Origin: Roseimicrobium gellanilyticum
GTDB lineage: Bacteria > Verrucomicrobiota > Verrucomicrobiia > Verrucomicrobiales > Verrucomicrobiaceae
NCBI RefSeq assembly: GCF_003315205.1
Contig: NZ_QNRR01000014.1
Coordinates: forward strand, 99,384 to 163,383
Direction: 5' to 3'
DNA length: 64,000 bases
The position numbers were made by a program, and so were the translations under genes. Positions 52,508-62,454 of this stretch are shown one piece after another. The notes below the pieces were generated by a model, which saw only the letters and a list, made by a program, of their open reading frames with translations, had not been told where the DNA came from and searched no databases. The first letter of the stretch is position 1; every line of letters begins with the position of its first letter.

Positions 52508-53416
52508 TTACTTCATCCACTCCTTGAGGATCGAAAACGTTGTCTCTTGCTTCTCCAGCAAAAAGAAGTGTCCAGCCTCCGGAATGAGGTTGGCCCGCAC
52601 GAGCCCTCCGCGCGCCCGTGCCTGTTGCACGCCGCGGTTAAAATAGCCATTCGAAACAAACTCCTCCTTCTCACCGGCGAGGAAGCACACATCCATGCCC
52701 TTCGTAAATTCCGTGAGCACCGTGTCTGGGGCGTATGCCGCGAGGCAAATCAGGCGTTTCCAGTCTTGAGGTGTGTCCGCGTACACCTTGCACGCCCCAA
52801 ATCCACCTGCGGAGAGTCCCATGAGCACGGGCCTTGGCAATGATGTTCCTGTCACCGAAATAGTCCTGGTGATCGCCTCCTTCACATAAGCCGGAGGAAT
52901 GTTCCCTGTGCTCATCCCATACGCTGGGCAGATGATCACTGCTTCAGGAAAGGCCTCCACGAGGACGTGCAGGCACCAGAGAAAGCTGCCGCCGTAGCCA
53001 TGCAGGAAAACGATGCAGTTCGTGTCCTGTGTCACCTCGTTCGGCACGTACACGGTAGCCAGACCTTCCCTGGGTTTCGCTTCGCTATAGCAGTAGGGCA
53101 GCGCAGTGGGAGCTCGTTGAAACAGGGCGTCGCCTGCCATGAGCCTGTATCGCTCTGCCGTGAGGCGCTGTAGTTTCTCAGCATCCGCCTTCGACAGCCC
53201 GAGCATCTGGGGCTGGCTCAAGCTCAATGAGACGATGGCCGCCTCCGGCAAGGTTTGCACGGCAAGGCGGAAGGCCGGCAACCAGTCGCCCGCGCTGCCG
53301 CTGAGCTTCACGGGTGGTGCTGCGTGCGCACTCTCCCAGCGCACCTGCACCACCCTCTGCGCTGTGGCTGTGGTGCAGCCGCAGATCAGCGCGAGACAGC
53401 AAAGGACGGCACGCAT
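52508..53416 (-). CDS. Secreted alpha/beta hydrolase
   Basis: This 302-residue protein begins with a signal-like segment containing cysteines (VLCCLALICGCTTATAQ). It has an alpha/beta-hydrolase core: FLHGYGGSF near residue 140 for the oxyanion hole, the nucleophile in GLSAGGFGA near 200 and the C-terminal EAGHFFLLE with the catalytic His near 288. The N-terminal 110 residues are unusual for the family. It starts 38 bp after the PBP1A-like gene, in the same direction, so the two may be one transcript. The substrate is unknown. Confidence 0.82.
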   Translation of the reverse strand: MRAVLCCLALICGCTTATAQRVVQVRWESAHAAPPVKLSGSAGDWLPAFRLAVQTLPEAAIVSLSLSQPQMLGLSKADAEKLQRLTAERYRLMAGDALFQRAPTALPYCYSEAKPREGLATVYVPNEVTQDTNCIVFLHGYGGSFLWCLHVLVEAFPEAVIICPAYGMSTGNIPPAYVKEAITRTISVTGTSLPRPVLMGLSAGGFGACKVYADTPQDWKRLICLAAYAPDTVLTEFTKGMDVCFLAGEKEEFVSNGYFNRGVQQARARGGLVRANLIPEAGHFFLLEKQETTFSILKEWMK

Positions 53417-53454
53417 GTATTTCTCATATCATGCCGCTCGGATTCCTCCAAGCA

Positions 53455-55998
53455 CTAGTCCAGCTTGAGCGGGGGGGGTGGAGCCAGTTTGATCGGGCTT
53501 TGCGGCTGGCCTTCCTCTTCCATCACAGGTACGGCTCGTGGCACGACCTCTCCACTCTCATCCACAGGCTCCGCACGCAGGACGGGCAGCTCAGCATTGT
53601 AGGGATCATTGCCAATCACCGTGAGTCCCTTCATGCGGACGGAGGGCACGTTGAAGGCTGCAGGATTCATGGGGACAGTCTCCTGGGGCACATCCACACC
53701 AATGAGCATGCTCGCGAGTCCCGGGCCGCCGGTACGGTGAACATTGCAGTAGGTCTCAAAGTTCGACCCGGGCCGTATCACTTCTCGGTGCGTGCATCGC
53801 ACCGCTTTCATGCCACCATTGACCGTGTCCGGCACCTTTTCATAGCAGGAGTCCACCGCCCGCAGACCGCTCTTGTTGCAGATCTCCACGAGCTGCGCCT
53901 CCTGGGGTGGCGCAATCTCCTCCGTCTTGTAGTCCTTCGACGCGGCGTTCATCGCGTCTGACCAGATGGGCAGTGCAATGCGATTGCTGAAGGCACCCTC
54001 ATAGATGGGTTTCTGCTGGTCAAAGCCGCACCACACACCACATGTGACGGAGCTGGTGTAGCCCAAGAACCAAAGGTCCTTGAATTCATACGCCGTGCCC
54101 GTCTTGCCTGCGGCCGGGAAATCTTTGAGGCCAAACTCATCACGCGCCGGCCGTCCGGTGCCGCGATCGAGTGCCTCCACCAGGCAGGAGTGAGTCTGGT
54201 ATGCCGCGATTTCATCCATCACCGGCACCAGGGGTTCCTCATCCTCTTTGATCTGGTAGATGACCTTTCCTTTGTCATCCGTGATGCGATGGATCAGCGT
54301 CAATTCTTTCGGACGTTTGCCCTTGTTGGGGAAGGTGCTGTAGGCCAGCACCATTTCATCCAGCTTGGCCTCGCTCACTCCCAGGAAGCTGCTCGGATAG
54401 TCACGCACAGGAGACTTGATGCCGGCACGGGCAACCAGATCCTTCACCGAAGGCAGACCAATTTCCAGCCCCAATCGCGCCGTCGCGGCGGTGCGGCTCT
54501 GCACCAAGGATTCACGCAGGGAAATGGTATCTCCATACACGGTCTCTTCCTGCTCAGTACCCCACTCCCCAAGTCGTCCGTCGAAGCCGCCAATCATCAC
54601 CAGACGATTGTTGATGGGCTTGTCCTCCATCAACCCCGGCGGGTAGTACTGCGGTTTTTCAAAAGCGGCGGCATAGACAAAGGGCAGGAACGCCGTGCCC
54701 GTCGGGCGACGGGTCTGCAACGCACGGTTGAACATGCTGTCGAGGAAATCACGCCCACCCACCATGGCAAGCACGGAGCCGTCATGATTGTCGATCACCA
54801 GAGCAGCCGCCTGCAGATATTGCGGTGCGGGAATGGGCGTATTCGCGGGGATCTCCTTCGAGGCGATGCGCTTCTTCGCCAGATCCTTGATCTGGTGATA
54901 CAGCTCATAGGTCTGGTGGGTATAACCGGGCCGCTGCTCCACCTCAGAAAGACGCTGACGGACGGACGCCTCCACCGCGCGCTGTAGTTTCGCGTCCACC
55001 GTGGCATAGATGTGGAAGCCGCCCGACTGCGCAGCCTCTTCACCGATGATTCCGATGGCCTGCTGGCGGATCTCCTCAGTCACATGGCTCAGGCGGGTAA
55101 CGTTGTCCGGGGGATTCGTCACCACGGGCATGGCCTTGTACTGCTCTGCTTCGGCTTTTGAAAGGAGCCCCTCCTCGCGCATGCGATCGAGCACGTGGTC
55201 GCGGGCCTTCTTCGCACGATCTGGATAGCGCAGCGGTTCGAGGTTGTTCGGGCTCTTGATGATGCCGCAGATGAGGGCGCTTTCTTCCAGGCTGAGATCC
55301 TTCACGTCCTTGCCGAAATAACCCTGTGCCGCCGCCTGGATGCCGTAGAAGTTTCGACCAAAGAAGATCCGGTTCAGATACATCTCAAGGATCTCGGACT
55401 TCGTGTACTTCTCCTCGATGCGCTCCGCGATGAACCACTCCACGATCTTGCGCGTGTAACGTGCGTTCTTATCCCCGGCTTTTTCGAGTTCCTTGAGCTT
55501 GAAAGCATCTCGGGCGAGCTGCTGCGTGATGGTGCTCGCGCCCTGGGTTTCTTCACCCGCCTTGTAGTTGAGATACATGGCGCGCACGACACCCACCATG
55601 TCCACACCCTTGTGGCGGAAGAAACGCTCATCCTCCTGGGCAGTCAGCGCATCGATCAACCGAAGCGGCACCTGCTCGAATTTGATGGGCGTGCGGTTCA
55701 GCACAAAAATGCGGCCCAGTTCATCACCACGTCGATCGTAGATGAGACTGGCTTTTTCGATCTTGTGGAGATCCGCCAGATCGAAGGTTTCCGCTTGCTC
55801 GCGCAGCGGGGCGAGAATCGCCATGACAACACCCATGGCAGTGACGCCGGTGACGAGGCAAATGATGGCCAGAATGGCGAACCATTTGCGCCGGTAGATG
55901 GGCACGCGCCTGCGGACGACATTGCCTTTCCCGCGTTTGGACGGAGGCACCTTGCCTCCGAGCTGGCGGGCGATGGGGTTCACTTCAGGCTCAGGCAT
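53455..55998 (-). CDS. PBP1A-like peptidoglycan glycosyltransferase with degenerate transpeptidase site
   Basis: This 847-residue protein has a cytoplasmic tail, one membrane helix (about 42-64) and a GT51 domain with intact motifs (EDERFFRHKG, GASTITQQLARDAF, NRIFFGRNFYGIQ). The transpeptidase domain follows. At the usual SxxK position (family GSxFKPF) the sequence is RPTGTAFLPFVY, so Ser is Thr and Lys is Leu. SxN reads SRTAAT. The KTGT motif is intact (AAGKTGTAYEF). It likely polymerises glycan strands, but its penicillin-binding activity is doubtful. Start MPEPEV was chosen; the frame upstream is antisense to the methyltransferase. Confidence 0.9.
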   Translation of the reverse strand: MPEPEVNPIARQLGGKVPPSKRGKGNVVRRRVPIYRRKWFAILAIICLVTGVTAMGVVMAILAPLREQAETFDLADLHKIEKASLIYDRRGDELGRIFVLNRTPIKFEQVPLRLIDALTAQEDERFFRHKGVDMVGVVRAMYLNYKAGEETQGASTITQQLARDAFKLKELEKAGDKNARYTRKIVEWFIAERIEEKYTKSEILEMYLNRIFFGRNFYGIQAAAQGYFGKDVKDLSLEESALICGIIKSPNNLEPLRYPDRAKKARDHVLDRMREEGLLSKAEAEQYKAMPVVTNPPDNVTRLSHVTEEIRQQAIGIIGEEAAQSGGFHIYATVDAKLQRAVEASVRQRLSEVEQRPGYTHQTYELYHQIKDLAKKRIASKEIPANTPIPAPQYLQAAALVIDNHDGSVLAMVGGRDFLDSMFNRALQTRRPTGTAFLPFVYAAAFEKPQYYPPGLMEDKPINNRLVMIGGFDGRLGEWGTEQEETVYGDTISLRESLVQSRTAATARLGLEIGLPSVKDLVARAGIKSPVRDYPSSFLGVSEAKLDEMVLAYSTFPNKGKRPKELTLIHRITDDKGKVIYQIKEDEEPLVPVMDEIAAYQTHSCLVEALDRGTGRPARDEFGLKDFPAAGKTGTAYEFKDLWFLGYTSSVTCGVWCGFDQQKPIYEGAFSNRIALPIWSDAMNAASKDYKTEEIAPPQEAQLVEICNKSGLRAVDSCYEKVPDTVNGGMKAVRCTHREVIRPGSNFETYCNVHRTGGPGLASMLIGVDVPQETVPMNPAAFNVPSVRMKGLTVIGNDPYNAELPVLRAEPVDESGEVVPRAVPVMEEEGQPQSPIKLAPPPPLKLD

Positions 55999-56050
55999 TT
56001 GGGGGCTGTTTGCGTTGCGATGGGGAAGGAGTATAGCCCCATACCGAGAT

Positions 56051-57229
56051 ATGGCCAACGCAAACCCTGTGCCGTCAGCCCAAGTACTTATTCGCAACCG
56101 GATTGCCGCCGCAGCTGCCGGTCGCCTCCCGTGGGCGGAGGTCATGCAGATTGCCCTGTACGAGCCCGGGATGGGGTACTACCGCCAGGGAGTGCGCAAG
56201 ATTGGCCGCGAGGGCGATTTCTACACCAGCGTCAGCGCGGGGCCGCTCTTCGGCCAACTGCTGGCGGAGCAGGCCCGGCAAGTATGGGCGGCCATGGGCC
56301 GACCAGACGAGTTCACGCTCATCGAACAGGGAGCCCACGATGGTACCTTGGCGCGGGATGTCCTCGTCGGCTGTCAGGAACTCGACCCGGATTTCGCCGG
56401 GATTGTGCGGTATGTGCTAATCGAGCCGGACACCGGTCTCCGGGAGGCCCAACAAAGCACCCTTGCCCAGCACGCCCGCGTGACTTGGGTTTCTGAACTG
56501 GCCGGGCTCCCCTCCTCCCCCGCCGCACTCTTCCTTTGCAATGAACTGCTGGACGCCTTCCCCGTGCACCGGGTGCGCTGGGATGGGTCAGCGTGGCGGG
56601 AGTTGTGGGTGGCTCTGGATCCTCCAGGGGATGCCCCCTCTTCGGCCAAGCCACCCTTGCAGTTCGTAGAGGCTGAGCTCAGTCATGCCGCACTCGAAGC
56701 CCGTACCGCAGCGTTGGGCACGGCTTTCCCCACGGGCTACACCACTGAGATCTGCCTCGCGGTGGATGCCTGGGTGGAGTCGCTGGCCGCAGCACCCTTT
56801 GCCGGTGCGGTGCTCGTACTCGACTATGGGATGCCCGACACCGAGTACTACGCCCCCGGGAGGACCGATGGCACCCTGCGCCGCTACTTCCATCATCGCA
56901 TGGATGACAAGGTCCTCGACGATCTTTGCGAAGCGGATCTCACGGCTGACGTCAACTTCACTTGTGTTGTCAAAACCGCGGAGAAAACTGGCTTGGAACT
57001 TGCGTCGTTTATCGAACAAGGACGCTATCTGACAAAACTTTTCGCCGACACCCTTTCCTCCCGACCGATGTCCATGGACGCCGCCACCAAGCGCCAGTTC
57101 CACACCTTGACCCACCCCGGAATCCTGGGTCGTAACTTCCATGCGCTGCTCCTCGCCAAGGGGGTGCCAGCAGCCCGCTTCCTGCCCCCGAACGAACAGG
57201 AAGCAGGGCGTCGGCGATTGGGGCTGTAA
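56051..57229 (+). CDS. MidA-family SAM-dependent methyltransferase (NDUFAF7-like)
   Basis: This 392-residue protein matches the MidA/DUF185 family: IALYEPGMGYYRQG near residue 40, REGDFYTSVSAGPLFGQLLAEQ near 58 and the SAM motif TLIEQGAHDGTLARDVL near 98. FLCNELLDAFPVHRV near 160 and LVLDYGMPDTEYYAPGRTDGTLRRY near 260 are further signatures. The mitochondrial homologue NDUFAF7 methylates an arginine of complex I; the bacterial target is not known here. It is divergent from the PBP1A-like gene across 52 bp. Confidence 0.9.
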   Translation: MANANPVPSAQVLIRNRIAAAAAGRLPWAEVMQIALYEPGMGYYRQGVRKIGREGDFYTSVSAGPLFGQLLAEQARQVWAAMGRPDEFTLIEQGAHDGTLARDVLVGCQELDPDFAGIVRYVLIEPDTGLREAQQSTLAQHARVTWVSELAGLPSSPAALFLCNELLDAFPVHRVRWDGSAWRELWVALDPPGDAPSSAKPPLQFVEAELSHAALEARTAALGTAFPTGYTTEICLAVDAWVESLAAAPFAGAVLVLDYGMPDTEYYAPGRTDGTLRRYFHHRMDDKVLDDLCEADLTADVNFTCVVKTAEKTGLELASFIEQGRYLTKLFADTLSSRPMSMDAATKRQFHTLTHPGILGRNFHALLLAKGVPAARFLPPNEQEAGRRRLGL

Positions 57230-57304
57230 CCTTGGCAGAGTTTTTCCGAACTCATCCTTGCCTCCAATTGCGCTTAGCTTTCTCCATCCCCCTTGGTCCC
57301 TTCA

Positions 57305-58327
57305 ATGAGCCCCACATCCGAGCCAGTCGAGTTTTTCAACCGCTACACCGGGAAGACCGAGACTGAGGACATCTACGGCGAAGGGTTTTTGCGCTGGGCC
57401 TACGAGAGCAAGGCCGGACGTGCCGCACTATCCACGCTTGTGAAGCGGAAACTCTTCTCGTCTTGGTACGGGTGGCGCATGTCCCAACCCGCCAGCCGCT
57501 CCCGGGTGCTGCCGTTTGTGGAAAAGTATGGCATCAAACGCGAGGAGATGGCGGGCGAGGCGGAGTACTATCCCACCTTCAATGCTTTCTTTGCCCGGAA
57601 ATTGAAACCCGCCGCGCGGCCTATTGCAGGGGACCCAGACACGGTGGTCTTCCCAGCGGACGGACGCCACTTCGCCATTCCCGATATTGCGGCGAGCGAC
57701 GGCATCTTTGTGAAAGGCATCCCGTTTGATTTGCCTGCCTTGCTTCGCGATGACGCTCTCGCGCAAAAGTTTGCTCACGGCTCCATGATCATCTCGCGGC
57801 TATGCCCGGTGGACTACCATCGATTCCACTTTCCGTGCGCCGGCGTGCCGAGCGAGGCAAAACTCATCAATGGCCCGCTCTACTCGGTGAGTCCCATTGC
57901 CCTCCGTCAACGTCCTACCATCCTGTGGGAGAACAAGCGCTACCTCGTCCGCCTGCAAACCGAGGAGTTTGGCGAAGTCCTGTTGCTCGAAGTCGGCGCC
58001 ACATGCGTGGGTACGGTGAAGCAGACCTATCGTCCCGGCGAGCGTGTGACCAAGGGCCAGGAGATGGGTTACTTCATCTTCGGTGGCTCCTGTTTCATCA
58101 CGGTCTTTGAGCAGGGCCGGGTGCAACTCGCGCCGGATCTGCTGGAACACAGTGCACAGGGACGTGAGGTGTACTCGCGCATTGGGGATGTGGCGGCCAC
58201 GGTCCCGGGCAAGGCCGCGGAGAAAGAGTCTCTCGCCTCTACGACTGAGCCAGGGTTCACGGAAGGAGATGCACCCGTGGAAGTGGGTGCAATCGATCCG
58301 ACAGCGGGCGCAGCCTCGGAGATCTGA
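57305..58327 (+). CDS. psd: Phosphatidylserine decarboxylase
   Basis: This 340-residue protein has the decarboxylase core. PTFNAFFARKLKP lies near residue 92, FPADGRH near 118 and SRLCPVDYHRFHFPCAG near 165. A self-cleavage GGS motif (YFIFGGSCFITVF, near residue 262) forms the pyruvoyl group. Cleavage yields beta and alpha chains. It makes phosphatidylethanolamine at the membrane. The C-terminus has a Pro/Glu/Thr-rich extension of about 50 residues. It is 75 bp after the MidA-like gene. Confidence 0.93.
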   Translation: MSPTSEPVEFFNRYTGKTETEDIYGEGFLRWAYESKAGRAALSTLVKRKLFSSWYGWRMSQPASRSRVLPFVEKYGIKREEMAGEAEYYPTFNAFFARKLKPAARPIAGDPDTVVFPADGRHFAIPDIAASDGIFVKGIPFDLPALLRDDALAQKFAHGSMIISRLCPVDYHRFHFPCAGVPSEAKLINGPLYSVSPIALRQRPTILWENKRYLVRLQTEEFGEVLLLEVGATCVGTVKQTYRPGERVTKGQEMGYFIFGGSCFITVFEQGRVQLAPDLLEHSAQGREVYSRIGDVAATVPGKAAEKESLASTTEPGFTEGDAPVEVGAIDPTAGAASEI

Positions 58328-58421
58328 TCTTCAGAGTCCCAAGGGCTCCCATGTGGTAGGATCATCTCGATGGATGTTTCTTCCGAATGACTTCTCGATG
58401 CGGCTTCGCTAGGTTTCACCA

Positions 58422-59957
58422 ATGAAGTGGACGCGGCGAATTTTGATCGGGCTGCTCATTTTCACTGGGATGCTTATCGCACTCTGGTGGGAGGAGAACT
58501 GGCGTGGGCAAAAGTTGTGGGAAGAGTCGTGCGCCCGCCTTCGAGCTGCGGGCGAGCCCGTGGAGATCGCAGACATTATTCCTCCGATGATTCCAGACGA
58601 GGAGAATGTAGCTGCCGCGCCGATCTTTGCGGAACTTTTCGGCGATCCGGAGGCTGCTCGACTTCCCAAGATTTCCCGATCTTTGCCAACACAGGTTGGA
58701 AAGGCGATCCAGTCCGGGAATCGGGGGATATCCCCTGACGATTTGACAGTTCTGGAGGAATATCGGAACGACCTGCGCGAGCGGTTCCCACGAGACGTTC
58801 CCGACACAGCCATGAGCGCAGCGGACGAAATACTGCACTATCTCAAAAGGTGGGACGTGGATTATCAGGAGATGCTTTCCGCCTTAGAGCGGCCCAGATG
58901 CCGCTGGCCTCTGGACTATGAAAGTGGTGTGAAAATGGACTCCCCACACCTGGTTCCTCTGGTTGGTTTTACAAACTTCATGCGGCTTCGACTGCTGGCT
59001 CTCGCGGCAAACGACGACGGCGAGCAGTACACGAGGAACCTCGTCGCCATGATGAAGCTCGATCGGACGATAGGCGAGCGGCCTCAGTCGTGGCTTGCAC
59101 AATTGGTTTCTAACGCGATGGCCACCGTCACGTTTAACACATGGCAGCAGACACTTGCTCGTGTACATCTCAATGACGAGCAACTCAAGCTGCTGCAGGA
59201 CGAGGTTTCCAAGTACTCCTTGGAAAGTGTGCGTCTGGCCTTGCAAAACGAGCATGTGATCGGAGCGGAGACGTTTCGCAAGCTGAGTGGGGCAGAGATG
59301 GTGGAATGGATGGATGAGCTGGACTGGATGCCGAGTGCAAATGGGAAAGCAATGCAGGAGATCAAACGTGGTGTTTTCCGCGCGGGAATGCTCCTGCGCC
59401 CGCAGGGCTGGACATTGGCGGAAGCTGCACTGGGACAGGACTTCTCTTTTGATGAAGAGCTCCCTTGTGTCGATCCCGTTCGCGGTGTCATTGATGCAGC
59501 CAGAGTCGAGTCGTCGAGGCTCAAGGGAGAGCAACTGAAGAGTTCACTGTCCTGGTTCTCCATGGGACGGCATGCTCAGAATCTTGCGACGTTTTCCTCA
59601 CTTATGGAAAGGACATCGCGAGTGCATGCACAAGCAAGGCTGGCACTCCTCTGGTGTGCGATCGAGCGGTGTCGGTTGCGGCATGGGAAGCTACCGCCCT
59701 CTACAGAGGCACTCGTACCAGAGTTTCTTGCTGCACTTCCGGTGGACGTCATGAGCGGAGGAGCGATTCGTTTCTCTCCCAAGCAAGGCGATAGCTATGT
59801 TCTCTATTCGTCGAGTTGGAATCGTGGTCACATCCGCAAGAGTTCCACCGATGGCCCTGCCAAGGACGACTGGACTTGGCCGTCCGAGCCAACCTTGTTG
59901 AAGACAGAGGCAGAGGGCAAATCCGAACCAGGATCCACGACAGGCCGCAAGCGCTGA
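58422..59957 (+). CDS. Membrane-anchored protein of unknown function
   Basis: This 511-residue protein has one N-terminal membrane helix (LIGLLIFTGMLIALWW) and a mostly alpha-helical rest. A segment near residues 410-480 (RLALLWCAIERCRLRHGKLPPSTEALVPEF with a following RFSPKQGDSYVLYSSSWN) looks like the family seen repeatedly in verrucomicrobial genomes, but I know no function. It stands alone, 94 bp after the decarboxylase gene and convergent with the HerA-like gene. Confidence 0.72.
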   Translation: MKWTRRILIGLLIFTGMLIALWWEENWRGQKLWEESCARLRAAGEPVEIADIIPPMIPDEENVAAAPIFAELFGDPEAARLPKISRSLPTQVGKAIQSGNRGISPDDLTVLEEYRNDLRERFPRDVPDTAMSAADEILHYLKRWDVDYQEMLSALERPRCRWPLDYESGVKMDSPHLVPLVGFTNFMRLRLLALAANDDGEQYTRNLVAMMKLDRTIGERPQSWLAQLVSNAMATVTFNTWQQTLARVHLNDEQLKLLQDEVSKYSLESVRLALQNEHVIGAETFRKLSGAEMVEWMDELDWMPSANGKAMQEIKRGVFRAGMLLRPQGWTLAEAALGQDFSFDEELPCVDPVRGVIDAARVESSRLKGEQLKSSLSWFSMGRHAQNLATFSSLMERTSRVHAQARLALLWCAIERCRLRHGKLPPSTEALVPEFLAALPVDVMSGGAIRFSPKQGDSYVLYSSSWNRGHIRKSSTDGPAKDDWTWPSEPTLLKTEAEGKSEPGSTTGRKR

Positions 59958-59982
59958 CGTCGTCTGGTCTGTCGACTCGTCA

Positions 59983-62454
59983 CTACCTCCCCACCCACAG
60001 GATCCCCACCGCATTCGGGGTGATGTTCTTCTTCATGGGAGTGAGCTTCGCCACTTCGAAGGTCAACGCTGTGGGATCATACTGGTCGCGGATCTTTTGG
60101 GTTTCATCCGTGAGCTGCTGATCCAATGCCTTGAGCTCTTCGCGGTAGCGCTCGACTTCCTGTTCCGCGTTGGCGACGTCGCGCGATTCGCGGAAGACAC
60201 TGCCTGCCCGATTGACGTTGGTCGCGCTCACGACGCTGGACTTCCTGCCGAAGAGAGCGCCGAGCAGCGAGGTGCCAATCGTGGCAGCCGCGCTCCATTT
60301 TGCGCTGCTGGCCTGAGCTTTCTGCGCATCAACCTTCTGCATGGCGCGCGTAGCCTTGTCCTCAATCGACTTCGCCTGCTTCATCATCGTGGCGCGGAGC
60401 TCTTCCACTGCTTTGTCGCGAAGCTCACGGGCCACTTGTGAAACACGCACCCGGAAGTCGGCTTCGCTTTCACCGAAGTTGGAATAGGCTTCCAGCAGGG
60501 GACTGTATCGAATCTCAGCTTCGTAGTTGGCATAGACCCAGTTGGTCAGATCCTTTTCGATGGCTTTCCAAGTGGCGGCCTTTTGTGCAGCACTCGGCAG
60601 ATCACCAAAGGAGGCGCCATCTTCAGGGTCACGATCCAGAGTGGTGAGATCGATGTCGCGTGGCACATCCAGGAACTTGTCCCAATTCACCTTGGCGTTG
60701 GCGGCGTCGATTTCGTTGACCAGTGTCACCGTGGCGCGACCACTGATCTTCTTCTTGGCGTCATTGAAGAGGACCGTGGCGGAGCGCAGCATGGCGGGTA
60801 CATAGTTGGACCCCTTCTCGCTCTGGAAGTACTCCACGGCGGGCTCGGGCAGCTTGGGGCGGAAGCCGGAGCCGGCAGCGGGCGCTTCGCTCGTCTCATC
60901 CTCCTCGCTTGAAGGTGGCAGGAAGCCCGCATCTTCATCATCTGCCTTCTTCTGCTTGGGCAGGGGCGGTGGTCCGGACTTCGCGGTTTTCTTCAGCGTG
61001 GAGCTCTGCATCAGCGCTGCAAAGGCCTCTCGCTTCGGGTCTACGAGCGACTTGATTTGATTGCGCGACAGCGGGCCGCGCAGATAGGTCATGACCCAGC
61101 GCACATTGAAGACCACGGGATGATCTTCGTGCACGTTGTTCATGAGGAAGACGCGGTTGCCCAAGGCGGAGAGGAGTGTTTCCATCTCACTGCGATTGAA
61201 CTTGGCGTTCTGCGAGCTGGCAGCGCCTTCCAGGCCATCGAGCACGCGGGCTTTGTCGCGCTCCGTCTGGAGGCGGCCTAGGAACCAGGTGCCGATGTTG
61301 GAGAGGGCCTTGTAATCGAGGTCCACCGGGTTCTGCGTTGCCAGGAGAATGCCGAGGCCGAAGGCACGGGCCTGCTTGAGCAGGATCATCATCGGCTTCT
61401 TACTCGGCGGATTCGCGGTGGGCGGCAGGTAACCAAAGATTTCGTCCATGTAGAGCATGGCACGAAGACTGGTGGTGCCGGATTGCTGGCGCATCCAGCC
61501 CAGGGTCTCGTTGAGCAGCAAGCTCACGAAGAACATGCGCTGCTCATCACTGAGGTGTGCAATGCTGAAGATGCTGACGCGTGCCTTGCCCTCAGGAGTA
61601 TAGAGCATTTTCTGGATGTCCAGCGGCACGCCCTGCAGCCAGCTTGCGAAGCTGGGGGAAGCAATGAGGTTGTTCAACTTCATCGCCACCTCGATGCGCT
61701 TCTTCTCCGAGAGGAAATCATCGACCGCAACTACACCGACCTTTTCGAAAGGCGGCTGCTGCACGAGATGCACGAGGCTTTCAAGAGTGACGTCCTGCCC
61801 CTTCGCCCAACAATGGGTGAAGATGTTTGCGAGGAGGATGTGCTGTGGGGACTGTACGGGGTCTCCCTCAACGCCGGCGAGGCTGAGGAGGCTGGTGGAG
61901 CAACTCTCCACACGCTCCTGGAAGATTTCAGCGTCCTCGATGATCTCCGCCGGCGGCGCGGCGAGCGAGGCGACAATGCTGACAGGAATGCCAGCGCTGC
62001 TTCCGGGGGTGAAGATGTTGATATCCACCTTCTCGCGAAGCTTCTGGATGCGTTCCGCGCTCTGCCCCCACTCTCCAAGTCCCTTGGCCCAGAGCTGAGC
62101 CTGGGCGGTGGCGTATTCGGTGACGGATTGCCCCTTCTTCTGGGCGTCTTCCGGATTCACCCAGGGTTCGAACTCACTGCCTTGGAGGTTGGGAAACTGC
62201 AGAAGGAAATTTGCGATGTCACCCTTCGGGTCGATGGCGAGCACAGGAATGCCGTCCATGGCGGCTTCTTCCAGAAGCGCGAGGCAGAGGCCTGTCTTTC
62301 CTGAGCCGGTCATGCCCAGCACGACGCCGTGCGTCACCAGGTCCTTGGAGTCGTAGAGGACAAGATTGTCCTTAAGGGCTTTGGTCGCGACGTCGTACTC
62401 ACGACCGAGGTAGAAGGTGCCGGGCTGCTCGTAAACTTCCGGTTTTATTTCCAT
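59983..62454 (-). CDS. HerA/DUF853-type ATPase with C-terminal coiled coil
   Basis: This 823-residue protein has a P-loop in LGMTGSGKTGLCLALLEEA near residue 54, a helicase-HerA-like ATPase core (VLAIDPKGDIANFLLQFP; LYMDEIFGYLPP as Walker B) and FGLGILLATQNPVDLDYKALSN. A region of about 300 residues follows with charged coiled coil and a short glycine-rich segment (AATIGTSLLGALFG). Members of this family are found in many bacteria; some are linked to DNA translocation and defence. No nuclease or partner gene is adjacent, so a defence role is not supported here. Confidence 0.83.
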   Translation of the reverse strand: MEIKPEVYEQPGTFYLGREYDVATKALKDNLVLYDSKDLVTHGVVLGMTGSGKTGLCLALLEEAAMDGIPVLAIDPKGDIANFLLQFPNLQGSEFEPWVNPEDAQKKGQSVTEYATAQAQLWAKGLGEWGQSAERIQKLREKVDINIFTPGSSAGIPVSIVASLAAPPAEIIEDAEIFQERVESCSTSLLSLAGVEGDPVQSPQHILLANIFTHCWAKGQDVTLESLVHLVQQPPFEKVGVVAVDDFLSEKKRIEVAMKLNNLIASPSFASWLQGVPLDIQKMLYTPEGKARVSIFSIAHLSDEQRMFFVSLLLNETLGWMRQQSGTTSLRAMLYMDEIFGYLPPTANPPSKKPMMILLKQARAFGLGILLATQNPVDLDYKALSNIGTWFLGRLQTERDKARVLDGLEGAASSQNAKFNRSEMETLLSALGNRVFLMNNVHEDHPVVFNVRWVMTYLRGPLSRNQIKSLVDPKREAFAALMQSSTLKKTAKSGPPPLPKQKKADDEDAGFLPPSSEEDETSEAPAAGSGFRPKLPEPAVEYFQSEKGSNYVPAMLRSATVLFNDAKKKISGRATVTLVNEIDAANAKVNWDKFLDVPRDIDLTTLDRDPEDGASFGDLPSAAQKAATWKAIEKDLTNWVYANYEAEIRYSPLLEAYSNFGESEADFRVRVSQVARELRDKAVEELRATMMKQAKSIEDKATRAMQKVDAQKAQASSAKWSAAATIGTSLLGALFGRKSSVVSATNVNRAGSVFRESRDVANAEQEVERYREELKALDQQLTDETQKIRDQYDPTALTFEVAKLTPMKKNITPNAVGILWVGR

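Noticed and set aside
59983..62454. HerA-like ATPase considered as part of an anti-phage defence island
   Set aside because: No nuclease, Sir2, NurA or other defence partner lies next to it; neighbours are metabolic or unknown.
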